The translations under genes and the position numbers were made by a program. Below the pieces are notes generated by a model. That model was not told the DNA's origin and searched no databases. It saw only the letters and a list, made by a program, of their open reading frames with translations. From Quillaja saponaria (taxonomy: Eukaryota; Streptophyta; Magnoliopsida; Fabales; Quillajaceae), in assembly GCA_029379385.1 (NCBI GenBank), contig CM055611.1, positions 4,464,001 to 4,528,000 on the forward strand: DNA of 64,000 nt, read 5' to 3'. Shown here piece after piece: positions 1-12,563 of this stretch; the stretch's first letter is position 1; each line of letters begins with the position of its first letter.

Positions 1-416
1 ATTTATTAATTTTGTCCATAAAAAATTTGTTGAATTTAAAATTATATAATAGATATCTTATACAATTCTAATCATCTTATATTGTTATATTATATTTTAA
101 AAATTTGTGATGTGAAAAATTATTGATTAAGTTTTATTATAATTAGAGAAACACTGATTAATAAATTTTTTGTACAAATAAATTATATTTGTACATATAG
201 ATAATAAGTTTAAATATAAATAAAATATTGATTAGATAATTATATAATTTTTGTATTTTTATCTAAATTTATGGAGGCAAATTATTTTATTAAAATCTCA
301 GTGAGGAAAAAATTAAAAAATTAATATTTTTTGTAGAGTTAATTTTTTTTTAATTTATAAATAATTATGATATATTGTAGGAGTATTTTTGAAAACGATC
401 CGCCCTGTTTGTATTT

Positions 417-557
417 ATGTTGTGGCAAAAGTTTGAAGCAATTAAAGAAAACATTTTAGGTGCAAAAATTTGCATAGATGAAATAATTTTATATAATAAA
501 GAAATTAAAAAATCGATTGTATATGAAAAGTTGATGGAAGAATTAAAATATTGAAAA
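417..557 (+). other. Unrecognised 46-codon ORF, possible coding relic
   Basis: A short open frame starts at ATG 417 and gives 45 residues rich in Lys, Ile and Glu, ending with a TGA. Reading on in several frames to about 740 gives more Lys/Glu-rich stretches broken by stops, as in a decayed coding sequence. No family is recognised. Composition alone in such AT-rich DNA can produce this pattern, so it may be nothing. Confidence 0.15.
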
Positions 558-1309
558 ATATGAAGAGTGCGAAATAGGAAAATTTAAAATGATAATTAAC
601 GAAAATTAATTGGTATAATAAATAAATCTAAGGTTCAATAAATTCTTAGTGGAATATGTAAACTTGGTGAAGATAAAAGAATTACAGCATGAAAAGAATA
701 TGAAAAGTTAAAAAAATTGAAAGACAATTAATACATGAATTTTCTTATATTTAATATTTATAGTTAATAAATTTAAGAATTGATTAATCATAATAATTAA
801 AAGTTAATTAAAAATTAACTAATAAAAAATTATTTTCATTGAATAAGCACAACACCTACCAAGTATTATGATATAAATTTGAAATTAAATATGTAGTAAA
901 CATACTATGTGACTGCATACGTGGCAAAAATATATTTACACATCATTAGCTGAGTTTTGCATTGTTTTTAAATTGAAACTTTGTAGTGTTTTTCAATTTA
1001 TAATTTTAATTAGTACATATCTCTCCTACAAATGAATATTATTTAATTGTAAGCATAATTTGATTACATGGATGATATTCTCGTAAATAATATTAGAAAC
1101 AATTCATTGTCAATTGTATTTTATTCTACAAACTACTACTTATTTTGTAATAACCTCGTGAATTATAAAATTAGGCACATAACATTCTTATTTGAATTAC
1201 TAGCTTTCGTGACACACGTAATGCGCGTAAATTTAATTAATGTAAATATTGAGAAATTATTTTTGAAAATAATTTAAATATATAATTATTTTAAAAAAAT
1301 TCAAAGAAT

Positions 1310-2270
1310 GGAGGAAGAATTAATATAATAATATTATAATCATAAAAACTATATTCTTGATATTTGTTTTCATTCATAGCATTTTAAAAGAAAATTGATT
1401 TATAATATTATAATTATTTGATATTAAATTTAACAATGTGAAATTTAATATTAATTACTATTGATATATAGTTATTGACAAATTATAGATTTATTAATAT
1501 TGAAAATAATTATGATAAAAAAAAATTCTATAGTCATAAAATAATTACAATCATATTAATATTAAAATAGCAAAAAAATAGAATATTTGAAGCAAAATAA
1601 TAATTAAAAGTATTTATGTAATAGTAAAAATTCATAGGGTATTTTAGAAAATAAAATCTCTTCCATTAAAAGTTAAAACAACAATATATAATAATGAAAA
1701 ATATACTCTAAATATTTTTTAATTCATAGCTTATAAAAAAATTATTTCATAAATTTAAGAAGAACTAAAAGATATTATAATTATTAAGAACTTATTAAAT
1801 AAAAAATTTGAAAAATTTAATATTATCTAATATTGACATATAATTATTGAAAAAATATTTTTTTATGATATGTAAGTTAAACAACAATATTATAATCATG
1901 AAAATGATACTCTTAATATTTCTTTTAATTCATACTAATTTTTAAAATTTTAATTATTAAATTTGAGAAGAACTAAAAAAATTAAGATTATTAGGTACTA
2001 ATTAAATAAAAAAATTAAAAATTCAATTTTAATTGCTATCGACATATAACTATTGAAAAATTATATATTTGTTATTATTGAGAAGAATTAGTAAAAAAGA
2101 AATCAATAGTACTAAAATAATTACAATTTTATTGATATAAAATAGAGAAAAGATAAAAAAAAAAAAATAGTAATCTATTTGAAGCAAAATAACAACTAAA
2201 TATAACTATATAATAATACAAACTCATAAGGGTATAAAAGAAAATAAAAAATTTCTGTCTCTAAGACTCT
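1310..2270. repeat. Divergent AT-rich direct repeats (about three copies)
   Basis: Three successive stretches (about 1310-1660, 1665-1870 and 1872-2260) share the same order of short motifs: an ACAACAATAT/AATATTATAAT block, ATACTCT..AATATTT followed by AATTCATA, an AAGAACTAAAA block, and a TATTGACATATAATTATTG-like block. The first and third also share the segment TTTGAAGCAAAATAA near their ends. The copies are too diverged to give an exact period by eye. They look like an old local duplication or a decayed transposon. Confidence 0.45.
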
Positions 2271-3447
2271 TTTATATATAATATAGATAATTAGCAAATA
2301 ACTACTATTCATCTAAATTAACCATTTAATCTAACAAATTAACTCATAACAAACTAAATTACCCTTAATATAGATTTTATTTATTTATTATTGTTTATGT
2401 TTTCTCTTTTTTATATCTTTTTTTTTTCATTTTCTATGAGACTAAACTCTTTATATTGATTTAATTATAGCTTACATAAATAATATTTAAACCATTCATA
2501 ATTTTTATTTTCTTGTCATAATATTTAAATTATTAGTAAATTTACTAATATTATTATTTTTATTTATAGAAATTATATAAGTTGTTGTTTCAATTTGCAT
2601 TTAAATGATATTATTTTCACTAAAAAAATTATTTTTTTATTATTGTATTACATATTAATGAATATACTAAAATTAAATAAATATAGAGACTTTAATTGCT
2701 AAAAAACAAAAAAGATAGAAAGTGAAAGATATAAAAATAATAACTTATGATATAGTTTAGTTTTTATTAAGTTAATTTCTTAGATTTTATAATTAATGTA
2801 GATGATTGAGATTATTTGTTAATTATGACTAAAAATAGTTATATATTTAATTTAACAGTTTGTTAGATTAATGCAAAATAGATAATAGTTGTTGTAAAGT
2901 TTTATTGACCCAAAAATCAAATAAAATGAACTAAAAAATATATATATTGTTTACATAGCAATAGCAAAAACTTTAGGGCCAATAAGATTGGAGAATAGTG
3001 GAGTAGTTAAAATGTATAATTTAAAAGATTATATGATAGTAATACAATTAAAATAATTAGACGGTAAAATATTTACGAGATCTAATTGAAATTAGAAGTT
3101 AAAAGACCCATAAAGTCACCTAGATCTAGAGTATAATTTGGTCAAGAAAAAAATCCCAACAGGTTCAAAAGTCTGTATTACCCCTGGAGACAACAACAAA
3201 TTCTTCTAAAAAGCAAAGGATAACTCAGGAATTGTAATACCTGAGGTGTGTAATGACGCAAATCTTCCGAGTAATATTTGTTTTCTTTGAATTTTATTTT
3301 GGAAGTCAAAGGTACAAGGCCAGCAGCCCCTTGGTAGCCTCTAAAACTACCATAAAAAGGGAATTGAATTCCTAGAAATTTGAAAGAATTGAATTCCTCT
3401 GCATCCTTACCAGTTACAACCCAAATCTGAATCTCAACCAGACAACC

Positions 3448-4257
3448 ATGGCTTCAGAAACCACAACTTCATCATCTTCCTCATCTCTTCCACTTAATGG
3501 CCGTGTAGCAATAGTAACTGGTGCATCACGTGGCATAGGGAGAGCTATTGCTATTCACCTCCACTCTTTAGGTGCCAGAGTTGTGCTCAATTATGCTTCA
3601 AATTCAACCTAAGCAGATCTCTTAGCAACAGAGCTTAATTCCTCACCTACCCAGAATTCTAATCCTCAAGCAATTGCAATCAAAGCAGATATTTCAGACC
3701 CAGATCAAGTAAAACTGTTATTTAACAAAGCAGAACAAGAATTTGGGTCACAGATTCATATTCTTGTAAATTCAGCTGGGGTTCTTGACTCAAAGTTTCC
3801 AAATTTGGCCAATACAACAGTGGAGGATTGGGATTCAACATTCAATGTCAATACCAAAGGTGCATTTTTGTGTTGCAGAGAGGCGGCGAACCGATTAAAG
3901 CGCGGTGGTGGTGGAAGAATTATTCTGATTTCAAGCTCTGTTGTTGGGGGTTTGTTTCCAGGATATGCAGGTTATGCAGCTTCTAAGGCAGCCGTGGAAA
4001 CAATGACTAAAATTGTAGCTAAGGAGCTCAAGGGTAGTGGAATTACTGCTAATTGTGTGGCACCTGGGCCTATTGCAACTGAGATGTTCTTTGCTGGTAA
4101 AACAGAGGAAACAATTAAGAGAATAGTTGATGCTTGCCCTTTGGGAAGACTCGGTGAACCCAAGGATGTTACTCAATTGGTTGGATTGTTAGCAAGTGAT
4201 GCCGGGGAATGGATTAATGGCCAGATTGTTAGAGTTAATGGCGGATTTGTTGTGTAA
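3448..4257 (+). pseudogene. SDR-family NADPH-dependent aldehyde reductase-like gene with internal stop
   Basis: Read through one stop, this is a 269-residue classical short-chain dehydrogenase/reductase of the plant cytosolic or chloroplastic NADPH-dependent aldehyde reductase-like group, which detoxifies reactive carbonyls and is usually intronless, as here. Visible motifs are the cofactor loop TGASRGIG near residues 24-31, NSAG near 112, the catalytic Ser segment ISSS near 160, and YxxxK inside YAASKAA near 178-184. Length is normal for the family. Codon 55 is TAA (3610-3612) where homologues tend to have Gln (CAA), a one-base change. Translation would stop after 54 residues. The downstream open frame lacks the Rossmann cofactor loop and would not make an active enzyme. 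No other lesion is seen, so the stop is recent, allelic or a base-call error. Confidence 0.85.
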
Positions 4258-4749
4258 TTTTATGTTATCGTTTTGGGTTTGTGTTAGGGCTTGACAGTAG
4301 TACTTGTTATTTCTCTCTGTTTTCTATTGGGAGTGGTCAGCAGTACTTGTTATCTGCCTATCTTAAAAGGAACAAAAAAAAGAAAAAAAAAAAAAAAGGT
4401 ATTGTTTTGTGGGTGTGTTCAATTTGAGGATGTAATGGGTTTAGATTTCATTATGTTTTGTAATAATGTCTTAATGGATGTCTATCATCATTTGGAATAG
4501 GAACTAATTTGCACTGAACATTATATTTGCAAGTTTATACATAGATAGTGTGATTTAATTAGTCTTACACTGGCCAGGGAAATAGATTGGTTCGGGTGAT
4601 CATAATCCAATTCGACTTAATGGATTATCATTCAATTCGAAATCAATATGATCCACATATTGCTCAAACATATATATTAAAAATTGGATCCCAACTGAGT
4701 GTGTGCAAAGAGTGTAATTAGTTGTTCACATTCTATAATTAACAAACCA

Positions 4750-4854
4750 ATGAGATTTTCAATATTCATTCTCTTCCTTTCCTTACTTTGTGTTGCACAT
4801 ATGAATGCAAATGGTCTAAATTGTTCACGAACAACTGCTGAACAAGCTCAGTAA
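4750..4854 (+). other. Possible first exon of a small secreted protein (or relic)
   Basis: ATG 4750 opens a 34-residue frame that begins like a signal peptide: MRFSIFILFLSLLCVAHMNA, a strongly hydrophobic core followed by small residues. Shortly after, the sequence reads CA|GTAAGG, a good splice-donor match, just before the frame closes at 4852-4854. This would fit exon 1 of a small secreted protein, but no downstream exon was found. It may be a relic of a gene fragment. Confidence 0.25.
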
Positions 4855-4967
4855 GGTTCTACTAGAACTTGGTTAGTTTTTAAAATGAGTCGAGTTCAAA
4901 CTTTATTTTATCATATTTTTAAACTTAAATTTTGACAAATTTTAACTTGTTTAAAATAATTAATATA

Positions 4968-4996
4968 TTTATTTATTTATTTATTTATTTATTTGT
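4968..4996. repeat. (TTTA)n microsatellite
   Basis: About seven tandem TTTA units. A similar tract is found near 45660-45690 in a PIG-S intron. Confidence 0.9.
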
Positions 4997-7427
4997 TTGA
5001 AGAATATAGTAAAAAAATAAATTTGGTTTGTTAGTCATAGACTTTGTATTTTTTACGACATACAACAATATATTTGAGATTTGAATCTCTTTGATTCGTT
5101 TTTGTTATTTTTTTCATTGATTTATAAATTGACTCATAAACGAGTCAGACGAGCCCGAGCTCTCCTAATCCTAACCGGCCTCAGATTGTTTGCAGGCCTA
5201 GTTGCACATCATGTAAGTGGAGTAGCTGCCTAGGTTTGTTTTGATAGAATTTTGTTGTTGGATATGGATATAATCATGTGTTCAAAAGAAACCAAGGCGC
5301 TTTCTTTGGACCAATCCACTGATTAATTGTAATCTGCTCAGGTATTTTTTTTTTTTTTTTTTGGTATCAATGAACTAAGTTTTTGATGATTATTTTCTTT
5401 TTTATTGTCCACTAAATATTTATTTCCTAAAGAAAAGAAATTACTCTCCTTTTTATTTTCCCATTTCATTTTTTTAAAAACTAAACTTTATCCATATGTG
5501 CAATTAATCATTATCCATTGCCAGATTTCAAATAAGTAAGATTATTTTATTAATATATGTCAATCATATCTAATAAGATTTCTATTTTTTTAGAATTACT
5601 TTTAGTAATTTGAAATAAAATTTTAAAATTTTCTTACCGATGTAAAAAAAAAAGATAAAGTCCAAATAAAAAATTTTAGGAAGAGAAGAGAAAAATTCAA
5701 CATATCAAAAGTTATTTATTTTGTTGTGTCGATGAAAATAAAAAAATATGTTGATAAAATAAAACTCCTATTTATTATTTATATAAGTTGGTGTTGTTAG
5801 ACCAACTGGTCATTGCTCGTAATATCAATTATGACTGTCCTCTAATTTCTCAATAATTAAAAGTTACTAAATGAAGATTGAAGTTGGATTAAACCTCAAA
5901 TGCAGACAACCAGCCAGAAATCATGATAAACTAGACTTTGAGGTTTTGGGTAATGATGGACCACCATCAAGTAGTGTAAGACTCATCTTCTATATACTCT
6001 AAATAGATTTAGGATGCACCTATGACTTTGTTATTTATTAAATTGATCTCATTGTTGTATATAATTGCATAATCATCTCTATTGGCGAATTCATAAAATT
6101 TTATCAGTGAGGACAACGTATAATATATATATATTTTGAGGCAGAATCACATTTTATTGTATGTATAAGCTTATCATTGAAACTCATTATATTTTTATGA
6201 AAAGCAATATAACAAAACAATTTATATTAAAATTTATTTTCTATTTTTATCATTACTTTATGTATTCTTATATATTGATATGTTTCATGGTCTTCTCATT
6301 CTCATCATCATCCTTATTTTGAGTGGTTTTCAAGTTTCCGGTTCGGTTCCTCCACCACCAATTATACTAAGTAAAGCTAAATCTCTCTCCCTTGAGAGAT
6401 TTTACTATGTAAAATAAAATTATTAATATCACAAACATTGTACTACATTTTTACTTTTAATTCTTATTATGGGTTTAGGTATTAAGTATTAACCAAGTTA
6501 AATTTTGATATTTTAATTTCTATCCTACATTAATGACTTCTACTTGTGGAAAATTGATAAAATATAATAATATGTGTGACATAAAAGATTTTTTTTATAA
6601 AAATTAGTGGGGACATAAGTGATTTTTCATAAATATTAGTGGGGGCATAAGTGAAAAATCATAAAAACTTGTGAGGGCAGACTTAAAATTTATATATGGG
6701 CAACTTTTAAAAGTCAGTGGGGTGACCCCACTGGCTTCAATAAGCATCAGCCCCTCATAATCTCAACCTAATAAAACTATTATCCTAATTAAGTCAATGT
6801 AGCAGTGAATGGATCAAGTCTCACATTGACTATAAGAGTAATCTTGAACATATAAGTGGTGATATTTTCTTGTTATATGTGAACCTTTTCAAGAACCTAA
6901 TCATGAGGTTCATCTGAGTCCGTGATATCAAAATTATAATTTGACTACTCAATTACTCATAAATAAGAATATTATGTACATCTAAAATATTTAAAAAATA
7001 ATCGATATACTTATATAATTTTCTTAATCGAGCAATGAGAAAACTTAAAAGCTTAATGAAACTGGCTCTATTCGATTCCAGCGCTATTCACCCACCTCAC
7101 GCATAAGGAATAGCTTCGAAAACAAATTTGATCTTACATGTATACGTACTCTTCTGTCGAATTGAACAAACTTATAACACCTAATAGTTTAGTATATTAA
7201 TACTCAATAAAGTCAGGTTTCAAAATTGAATTCTTAATTGATAATACTTTACAAAATAATATATTTAATATATCTTTTGCAATGCTGAAAGGACTATTTT
7301 CCCTCTATCTTAGACCAAAAAAAAACCCTTAGACTATAGGTATTGTTCATCGTTACAACTTATTTATTTTTTTACAAAAAACTATTCTTTTAGAGTATAA
7401 ATGACAACTTAACACATAATATTCCTT

Positions 7428-7632
7428 GCTGATGAGGTGTTAGCTCAATTAGTTAAAGCAGAGATGCTGGAAACCACGAGTTCCCAGGTTTGAATCTCCT
7501 ATATGTTGATATGTGGTGAATATTTTTCATTTAATGTGAGTTAGTTGTTCCACTTTTGTGTGATAACTGAATTAGGAAGGCTTTCACTTTAATGTAATTG
7601 ATCGATATAAAATACTATGACAAAAAAAAATG
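7428..7632 (+). mobile_element. tRNA-derived SINE with target-site duplication
   Basis: The element has an internal Pol III promoter: an A box in TTAGCTCAATTAGTTAAAGC (from 7440) and a B box in GGTTTGAATCTC (from 7487), spaced as in tRNA genes. It ends in an A-rich tail at about 7622-7630. It is flanked by near-identical 11-bp repeats, TAATATTCCTT at 7417-7427 and TAATATTTCTT at 7633-7643, the expected target-site duplication. Non-coding and dependent on LINE machinery for movement. Confidence 0.7.
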
Positions 7633-9090
7633 TAATATTTCTTCTATATATCTCATCAATCATATCATATTGGCAAGTTATTATTATTTTTTTTGGCCTT
7701 ATGCATTAATAATTTTTTTAAATTTATATATTGTAGGCCAACCATATCTAGTAAGACTCTCTTAGGATTAAAATAATAGCAAAAGCCGTAAGCAATTTTT
7801 TTCTCTAAAAGTTAAAATAAGTAGATTGTCTAATTCCTTAAAACAGAGCATCATTTGACTTGTAAAAAAAAATTGACATTAAATATTAGTACTACAAACA
7901 CGTCACAATTAATGTTCAAATTCAAGAAAAAATTACTCACATCTCGATTAATTATTCTCTAAGTTTGATGAACTGCTCATCGACATCAAAACTAAAATAT
8001 TTATGAATATTTTATTTTTACACGTGTTTTAATAAAATTTCGATTAATGACTTCTTTGTTTCTATCAAAATAGACCATTCATGACATGATTAGAGAATTT
8101 ACAGGGAGGGGGATTTGACTCCCGTGGGCCGTGACCTCTTTGAACCCAAAAAATCAATAAATTAGAAATCACACATTCTTGATCTTTAGGTTAATTTGTT
8201 AGGGTTGAATGAGTTCTCAGTTAGCAAGCAAATCTAACCACTCAAGCTAGGATGATGATATACAAAACAAAGTCGTTATGTGGGTAACTTGGGGCCCATA
8301 CCTTTTTCGGCCTAATAAGGCATATATGACAGCCACTTCCGTTGAAATAAGATGTCAAGCCCATCCGCCAGCCCTGCATCTCATATGATAATTTGTACTT
8401 TTCTAGTCAAAAACAGAGATTCCCAAGAATCCGATCAACCCATCTAAAACAGCAGATAAAATCCACAACTTTAATAGCAAACCAACATGAAAACAAAATA
8501 GTGGAAACTTCCTACTAAATGGTTGCATTATGACATTTAAACAATTTACTCTCTCTTATTTCCTTATATTATGACAACATTCTTAACTGTACTATGAAAA
8601 GAAACTGGAGTTTATTTCTTGCACTCAATTGTTAAATGGTGACCCATTTAACATCTAGTGAAGACAATTAGTCCTTTGAGTTATATCCAATATTTGATAT
8701 TCCAATTGAATCTATTTTAGCATCTAAACAATTTGTAGATCATATAAGATCAAATATGTTCAAGCTAGTTTGAGTTGATTCATTGGATGAGCACAAAACT
8801 ATATAGAACATTAAGAAGAAGAAAAAAAGATACCAAGATCGACAAGCCTAATTTAGATTGAATCGAGTTTGAATATGATCGAATGAGATACTTGCTACTT
8901 TGAAACAAATCATTTATAGATCATATAAGATTGTGACACGATAGATTGTCTATGTCATCTCTACTAACATGCATGGTAAAGGCCAAAATGTCTGCCCGAT
9001 GTGAACTGTTGCTTCTAAACAAAGTCACAATGATATGGTTTGTTATGGAGGATAAACATGTAAGTCAAAAGCGTATTGGTAAGGCAATGA

Positions 9091-9100
9091 TATAAATAGG
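9091..9100 (+). promoter_or_regulatory. Putative TATA box of the XTH gene
   Basis: TATAAATAGG, about 170 bp upstream of the XTH start codon at 9270, matches the plant TATA consensus. No transcript start can be placed from sequence alone. Confidence 0.45.
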
Positions 9101-9269
9101 TCATGCCCTTTTTGCTGGTTTCATAAGAAACTTACGTATGTAACATGTATAAATAACTTGGCCAATTCAATCAGTACTACTACTAGCTAGCTATAACACA
9201 AACTTCAAATACAAATTTCTATAAGCTTAAACCCTATTCCTAGCTAGGCTAAGTTTTGCCATAAAAGTT

Positions 9270-11689
9270 ATGGTTTTCTCAGTATTCATGTGTTTTCTTA
9301 TGTCTCTTTTACTTGGTGGGGTGCTTTCTATTAGTGGAAGCAGTGAAATTAGCTTTAATAATAATTATAGTGTTACTTGGGGTAATGATCATGTATTGTC
9401 TTCAAACAATGGAAGCCAAGTTCAGCTATCCCTGGATATCTCTTCAGGTTATATATTTCAATTTAATAACTTCATTTATGTGGTGTTTTTTCCATATAGG
9501 AAAGCAATTCTGTGTTTGAATTTTCTATCCAACGGTCGATGATTTTTGTCTTATATCTTCAAAACAAATGAAGTTTACAAGATTAAAATCATTAATTCTT
9601 GTAAATCGCACACCAATTCTGTGTGTGTAATTAGGTCTTGCCTAAGCAATAAAATTGTTTTCATGCATTACAGGATCTGGGTTTGGATCCAAGATGAGGT
9701 ATGGCTCTGGCTTCTTCCATATGAGGATCAAGCTACCAGATAGAAACTCGGCAGGAGTTGTTACAGCTTTCTATGTGAATATTCCATTTCCCAAATCTAT
9801 ATTAATTGCTGCTTTCTCAAGATCATTAGTTATTTTACGTACATTAATTACTACTAATCATGTGTTTGACCATCGGCAAGTGGATTTATACATGCTCTTC
9901 TACATAGCAAGTTTGGGATCGAAATCTCCACTTAATTACATTTATTCTAATTGTTTGACAGTAATATAACATTATATTGACTCCTTTTATGGAGTGTTCA
10001 GCTAAGCAATTGGTTTTTATCTAATGGAGTTCTTTCTTACTACAAATAAATAAATTTGTTTCTTAATTATTAATTCGTATTTTGTATGTTATTGGAATCG
10101 AAGTTATTTGGCTGTCAATGCAACATTCTTTTTTGTCCGTAACTGGAGGAGGTGTTTTTGAATTGTACATTTTTTTTTTTTTTGCAGATGACCTCACAAG
10201 GGCATAGGCACGATGAGCTGGACTGTGAGTTCTTGGGTAATAAAGAAGGAAAGCCATACACATTACAGACAAATGTGTATACACAAGGCCAAGGTGATAG
10301 AGAACAAAGACTTCATCTTTGGTTTGATCCAACAACAGATTTTCATGATTACAGAATTCTTTGGAACCAACATCAAATTGTGTAAGATATGCTCTCTTTC
10401 TCTCATGAATCCAACCATGTAGGTCAAGCTTAAAAAACTTAGCTCAAAGAAGTGCTTATAAATTTTCAAACAAACAATTTTATGGGTGTGGTTAAGTCAA
10501 GATTTTTTTGGACTTACACGACAAGATTGAAATTTTTTTAGAGATGAGTTATAAATTATAGTGTGAGAGTGTAATCTAAAGAGAACGTGGACCCTCTTAC
10601 CCATGGGGCTTAACCCATTTATATAGTAATAGACCAATAATGGGTTGGTCTAGTAGTCAAGGCAGTACTCTAGAAACTCTTCCTCAAAGAAGTTGAGAGT
10701 TCGAGTTCCCTTGACGGTCGTTGTTGGGGGTAAATCTATGTTTATCTTGCTGGAACTTTTAACACATGATCGTGACTATTTTCGGAAGAACCTTTATCTT
10801 CGATCCCGACATAGGTGCAGTGGGGGTTCTTCCAGATATAAGGTGGTAGTGATGTGGGCGCAATGTTTCTTGCCAGAATATATGAGGATACCTTCGTACC
10901 TTTCCATTTCTTCTATGAAAGAATGGAATGAGGTGATGTGAACATGTGTCCAGAGATGGTTTTCCCTAGACAAGTTGTTTATATCATGTCGTGTGTGTGT
11001 TAGATGGGTGTAATACCAATAGGTGTTGATCAACAATTCATAAAAAAATCAAAATGTTTGATTAAGATATAGGCGAGAACAACCGTGTAGAGATGAAAGG
11101 GAAAGAGTTTGAGAGGATAAAACTTTTCTGCAGTCATGGTCGAAATTTTGATGAGCTTAGTTCGATACTTTTATTAATTGAATTAGTAACGAATTAATCA
11201 GATAAAAATTTATTATGGCACGGAAGGTTCGATATGTAATTTCACACTATGTTTCTTTATTTATTTATTTTGTTGAACTTAACTACATTAGAATTGACAG
11301 ATTTTATGTGGACAATATCCCAATAAGGGTATTTAAGAACAACACAAACAATGGAGTAGGTTACCTATCACAGCCAATGCAATTACAAGCAAGTTTGTGG
11401 AATGCAGACAGTTGGGCAACAGATGGAGGCCAAACAAAAACTAATTGGAGTTATGCACCATTCAAAGCATACTTCCAAGGATTTGATATTAGTGGGTGTA
11501 GCCGAAGTTGAGAACTTCAACATTGACCATTGTTCTTCTTCCAATTACTGGTGGAATAAACAAAATTTATGGGAACTTGATACTACTCAACAAAGAGCGT
11601 ATGAGAATGTTAAAAAGAAGTATATAAACTATGACTACTGTACTGATAAACATAGAAACCCTACACCTCCCTTAGAGTGCAACCTCTAG
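9270..11689 (+). pseudogene. Xyloglucan endotransglucosylase/hydrolase (GH16), frameshifted in last exon
   Basis: XTH enzymes cut and rejoin xyloglucan in the cell wall. Exons 9270-9447, 9674-9774, 10188-10381 and 11301-11689 join in phase at GT-AG sites and give about 286 residues, the usual length. Residues 1-22 form a signal peptide. The active site is [10 protein letters not shown] at 10209-10238: the nucleophile Glu, the Asp and the acid/base Glu are kept, but the usual Phe between Asp and the last Glu is Cys. Features such as [21 protein letters not shown] and the C-terminal WW..YDYC..PPLECNL point to the XTH1/2/3-like clade. One extra A at about 11500 shifts the frame. The protein as written stops at 11509-11511 and loses the C-terminal XET_C domain of about 60 residues. 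Without that A, the frame runs to TAG 11687. It may be a real defect or a sequence error. Confidence 0.88.
10636..10880 (+). mobile_element. tRNA-like SINE in XTH intron 3
   Basis: Within the 919-bp third intron, an A-box-like word (TTGGTCTAGTAGTCAAGGC, from 10643) and a B box (AGTTCGAGTTCCC, from 10698) lie at tRNA-like spacing, followed by a less AT-rich body. This is typical of plant tRNA-derived SINEs. I could not define a clean target-site duplication, so the ends are approximate. Confidence 0.5.
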
Positions 11690-12563
11690 CAAAAGTGATT
11701 GTTTTTCTTTGTTTGGTAAGAAAAAGTTTGTGTTTCTAATTAAGGTTGTAATGTGATAATAAAGAGGATACTAAAGAATGAGAATGACACAATATTACAC
11801 TTCAAAATGATTTGGATATTAAATTCCTTCATGCATGGCAATTTGCAACACATCTCTTTTTTTCCTCTCTCTTTTTTTTTTTTTTTGAATGCATTCCTAT
11901 TTTTTTCTTTACCATAAATCTCATTATTGTCAAACCTAGGCTGAATATGAGAACTAGAAGTTCAACAAATGTTTCTTAATAAAGTTAGTTTTTATATGAT
12001 TATTCATTTTTTTTCCTTCATATTTTCTTTGTATCAAGAGATTTCTTAGAGATTAGACCAATCAATCAATGGACACATCTGTTTAAGATATTGTAACATC
12101 ATATCGATATGAAATTACTAATTATGCAAAATTGATGAAAATTGTAAATTGGGTTCAATTTTCTAATTTTGAAATTGATACAATTAAGAATAAGCATAAA
12201 ATCATTAGATCAGACACTCCTCTAAACTAAGACTAAAATTTGTGTAATTTTATAATTAATCCATGCTCATATGAGTGCATTAACACTAGTATATCAAAAA
12301 TTCCAATTTTTCCAAATTAAAATAAAATAGAATAAAAGAGCAAGACAAAAAGTGGGCTGTCAAATAGGAAAGCCCATAGCTCAATAGTCCAAGCCCACAC
12401 ACCCAACTAACACAGCACTAAGAAATAGCCCAAGCCCAATTGCAAAACGCAGTATCACCATCTCTCTCATATTTTTCCAATTTTCAAAGCTCTAACACTG
12501 AATACTCTCATGGCGGATTCTATGTAGCGTGCACAAACACTTACTCCGTAGCCAAAGCCACCA
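11690..12563. other. Intergenic region between XTH and PIG-T
   Basis: Contains the XTH 3' region (a poly-T run near 11870-11886) and the PIG-T promoter and 5' UTR. The last 200 bp are richer in C, as is usual for a plant 5' leader. No separate gene is seen. Confidence 0.6.

Larger units (their letters stand above)
1..3447. other. AT-rich gene-poor intergenic region
   Basis: Very AT-rich DNA with no supported gene apart from the features listed separately inside it. Poly-A, poly-T and short AT runs dominate. A motif near 1169-1197 (reading AATTAGGCACATAAC and onward) recurs near 33354-33382, which suggests both places hold the same dispersed repeat family. The last 100 bp or so before 3448 are less AT-rich and probably hold the promoter and 5' UTR of the SDR gene. 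Confidence 0.6.
4258..9269. other. Intergenic region, AT-rich with SINE-like elements
   Basis: Five kilobases between the SDR and XTH genes. It holds a poly-A run near 4372-4398, a (TTTA)n microsatellite near 4968-4996, a poly-T run near 5345-5362, a possible small secreted-peptide exon at 4750 and a SINE at 7428. At 8095-8255 the minus strand has tRNA-like words, but their spacing is wrong for a Pol III promoter. A plausible TATA box for XTH (TATAAATAGG) lies at 9091-9100. No other gene could be supported. Confidence 0.6.

Noticed and set aside
3931..4176. Minus-strand frames over the SDR gene
   Set aside because: Antisense shadows of a strongly conserved SDR coding region.
8095..8255. Minus-strand SINE
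   Set aside because: An A-box-like TAGCTTGAGTGGTTAG is present, but the nearest B-box-like word is over 100 bp away, too far for a tRNA-type promoter.
9546..9969. Open frames across XTH introns 1 and 2
   Set aside because: They run through clear splice sites; only 9674-9774 is exon.
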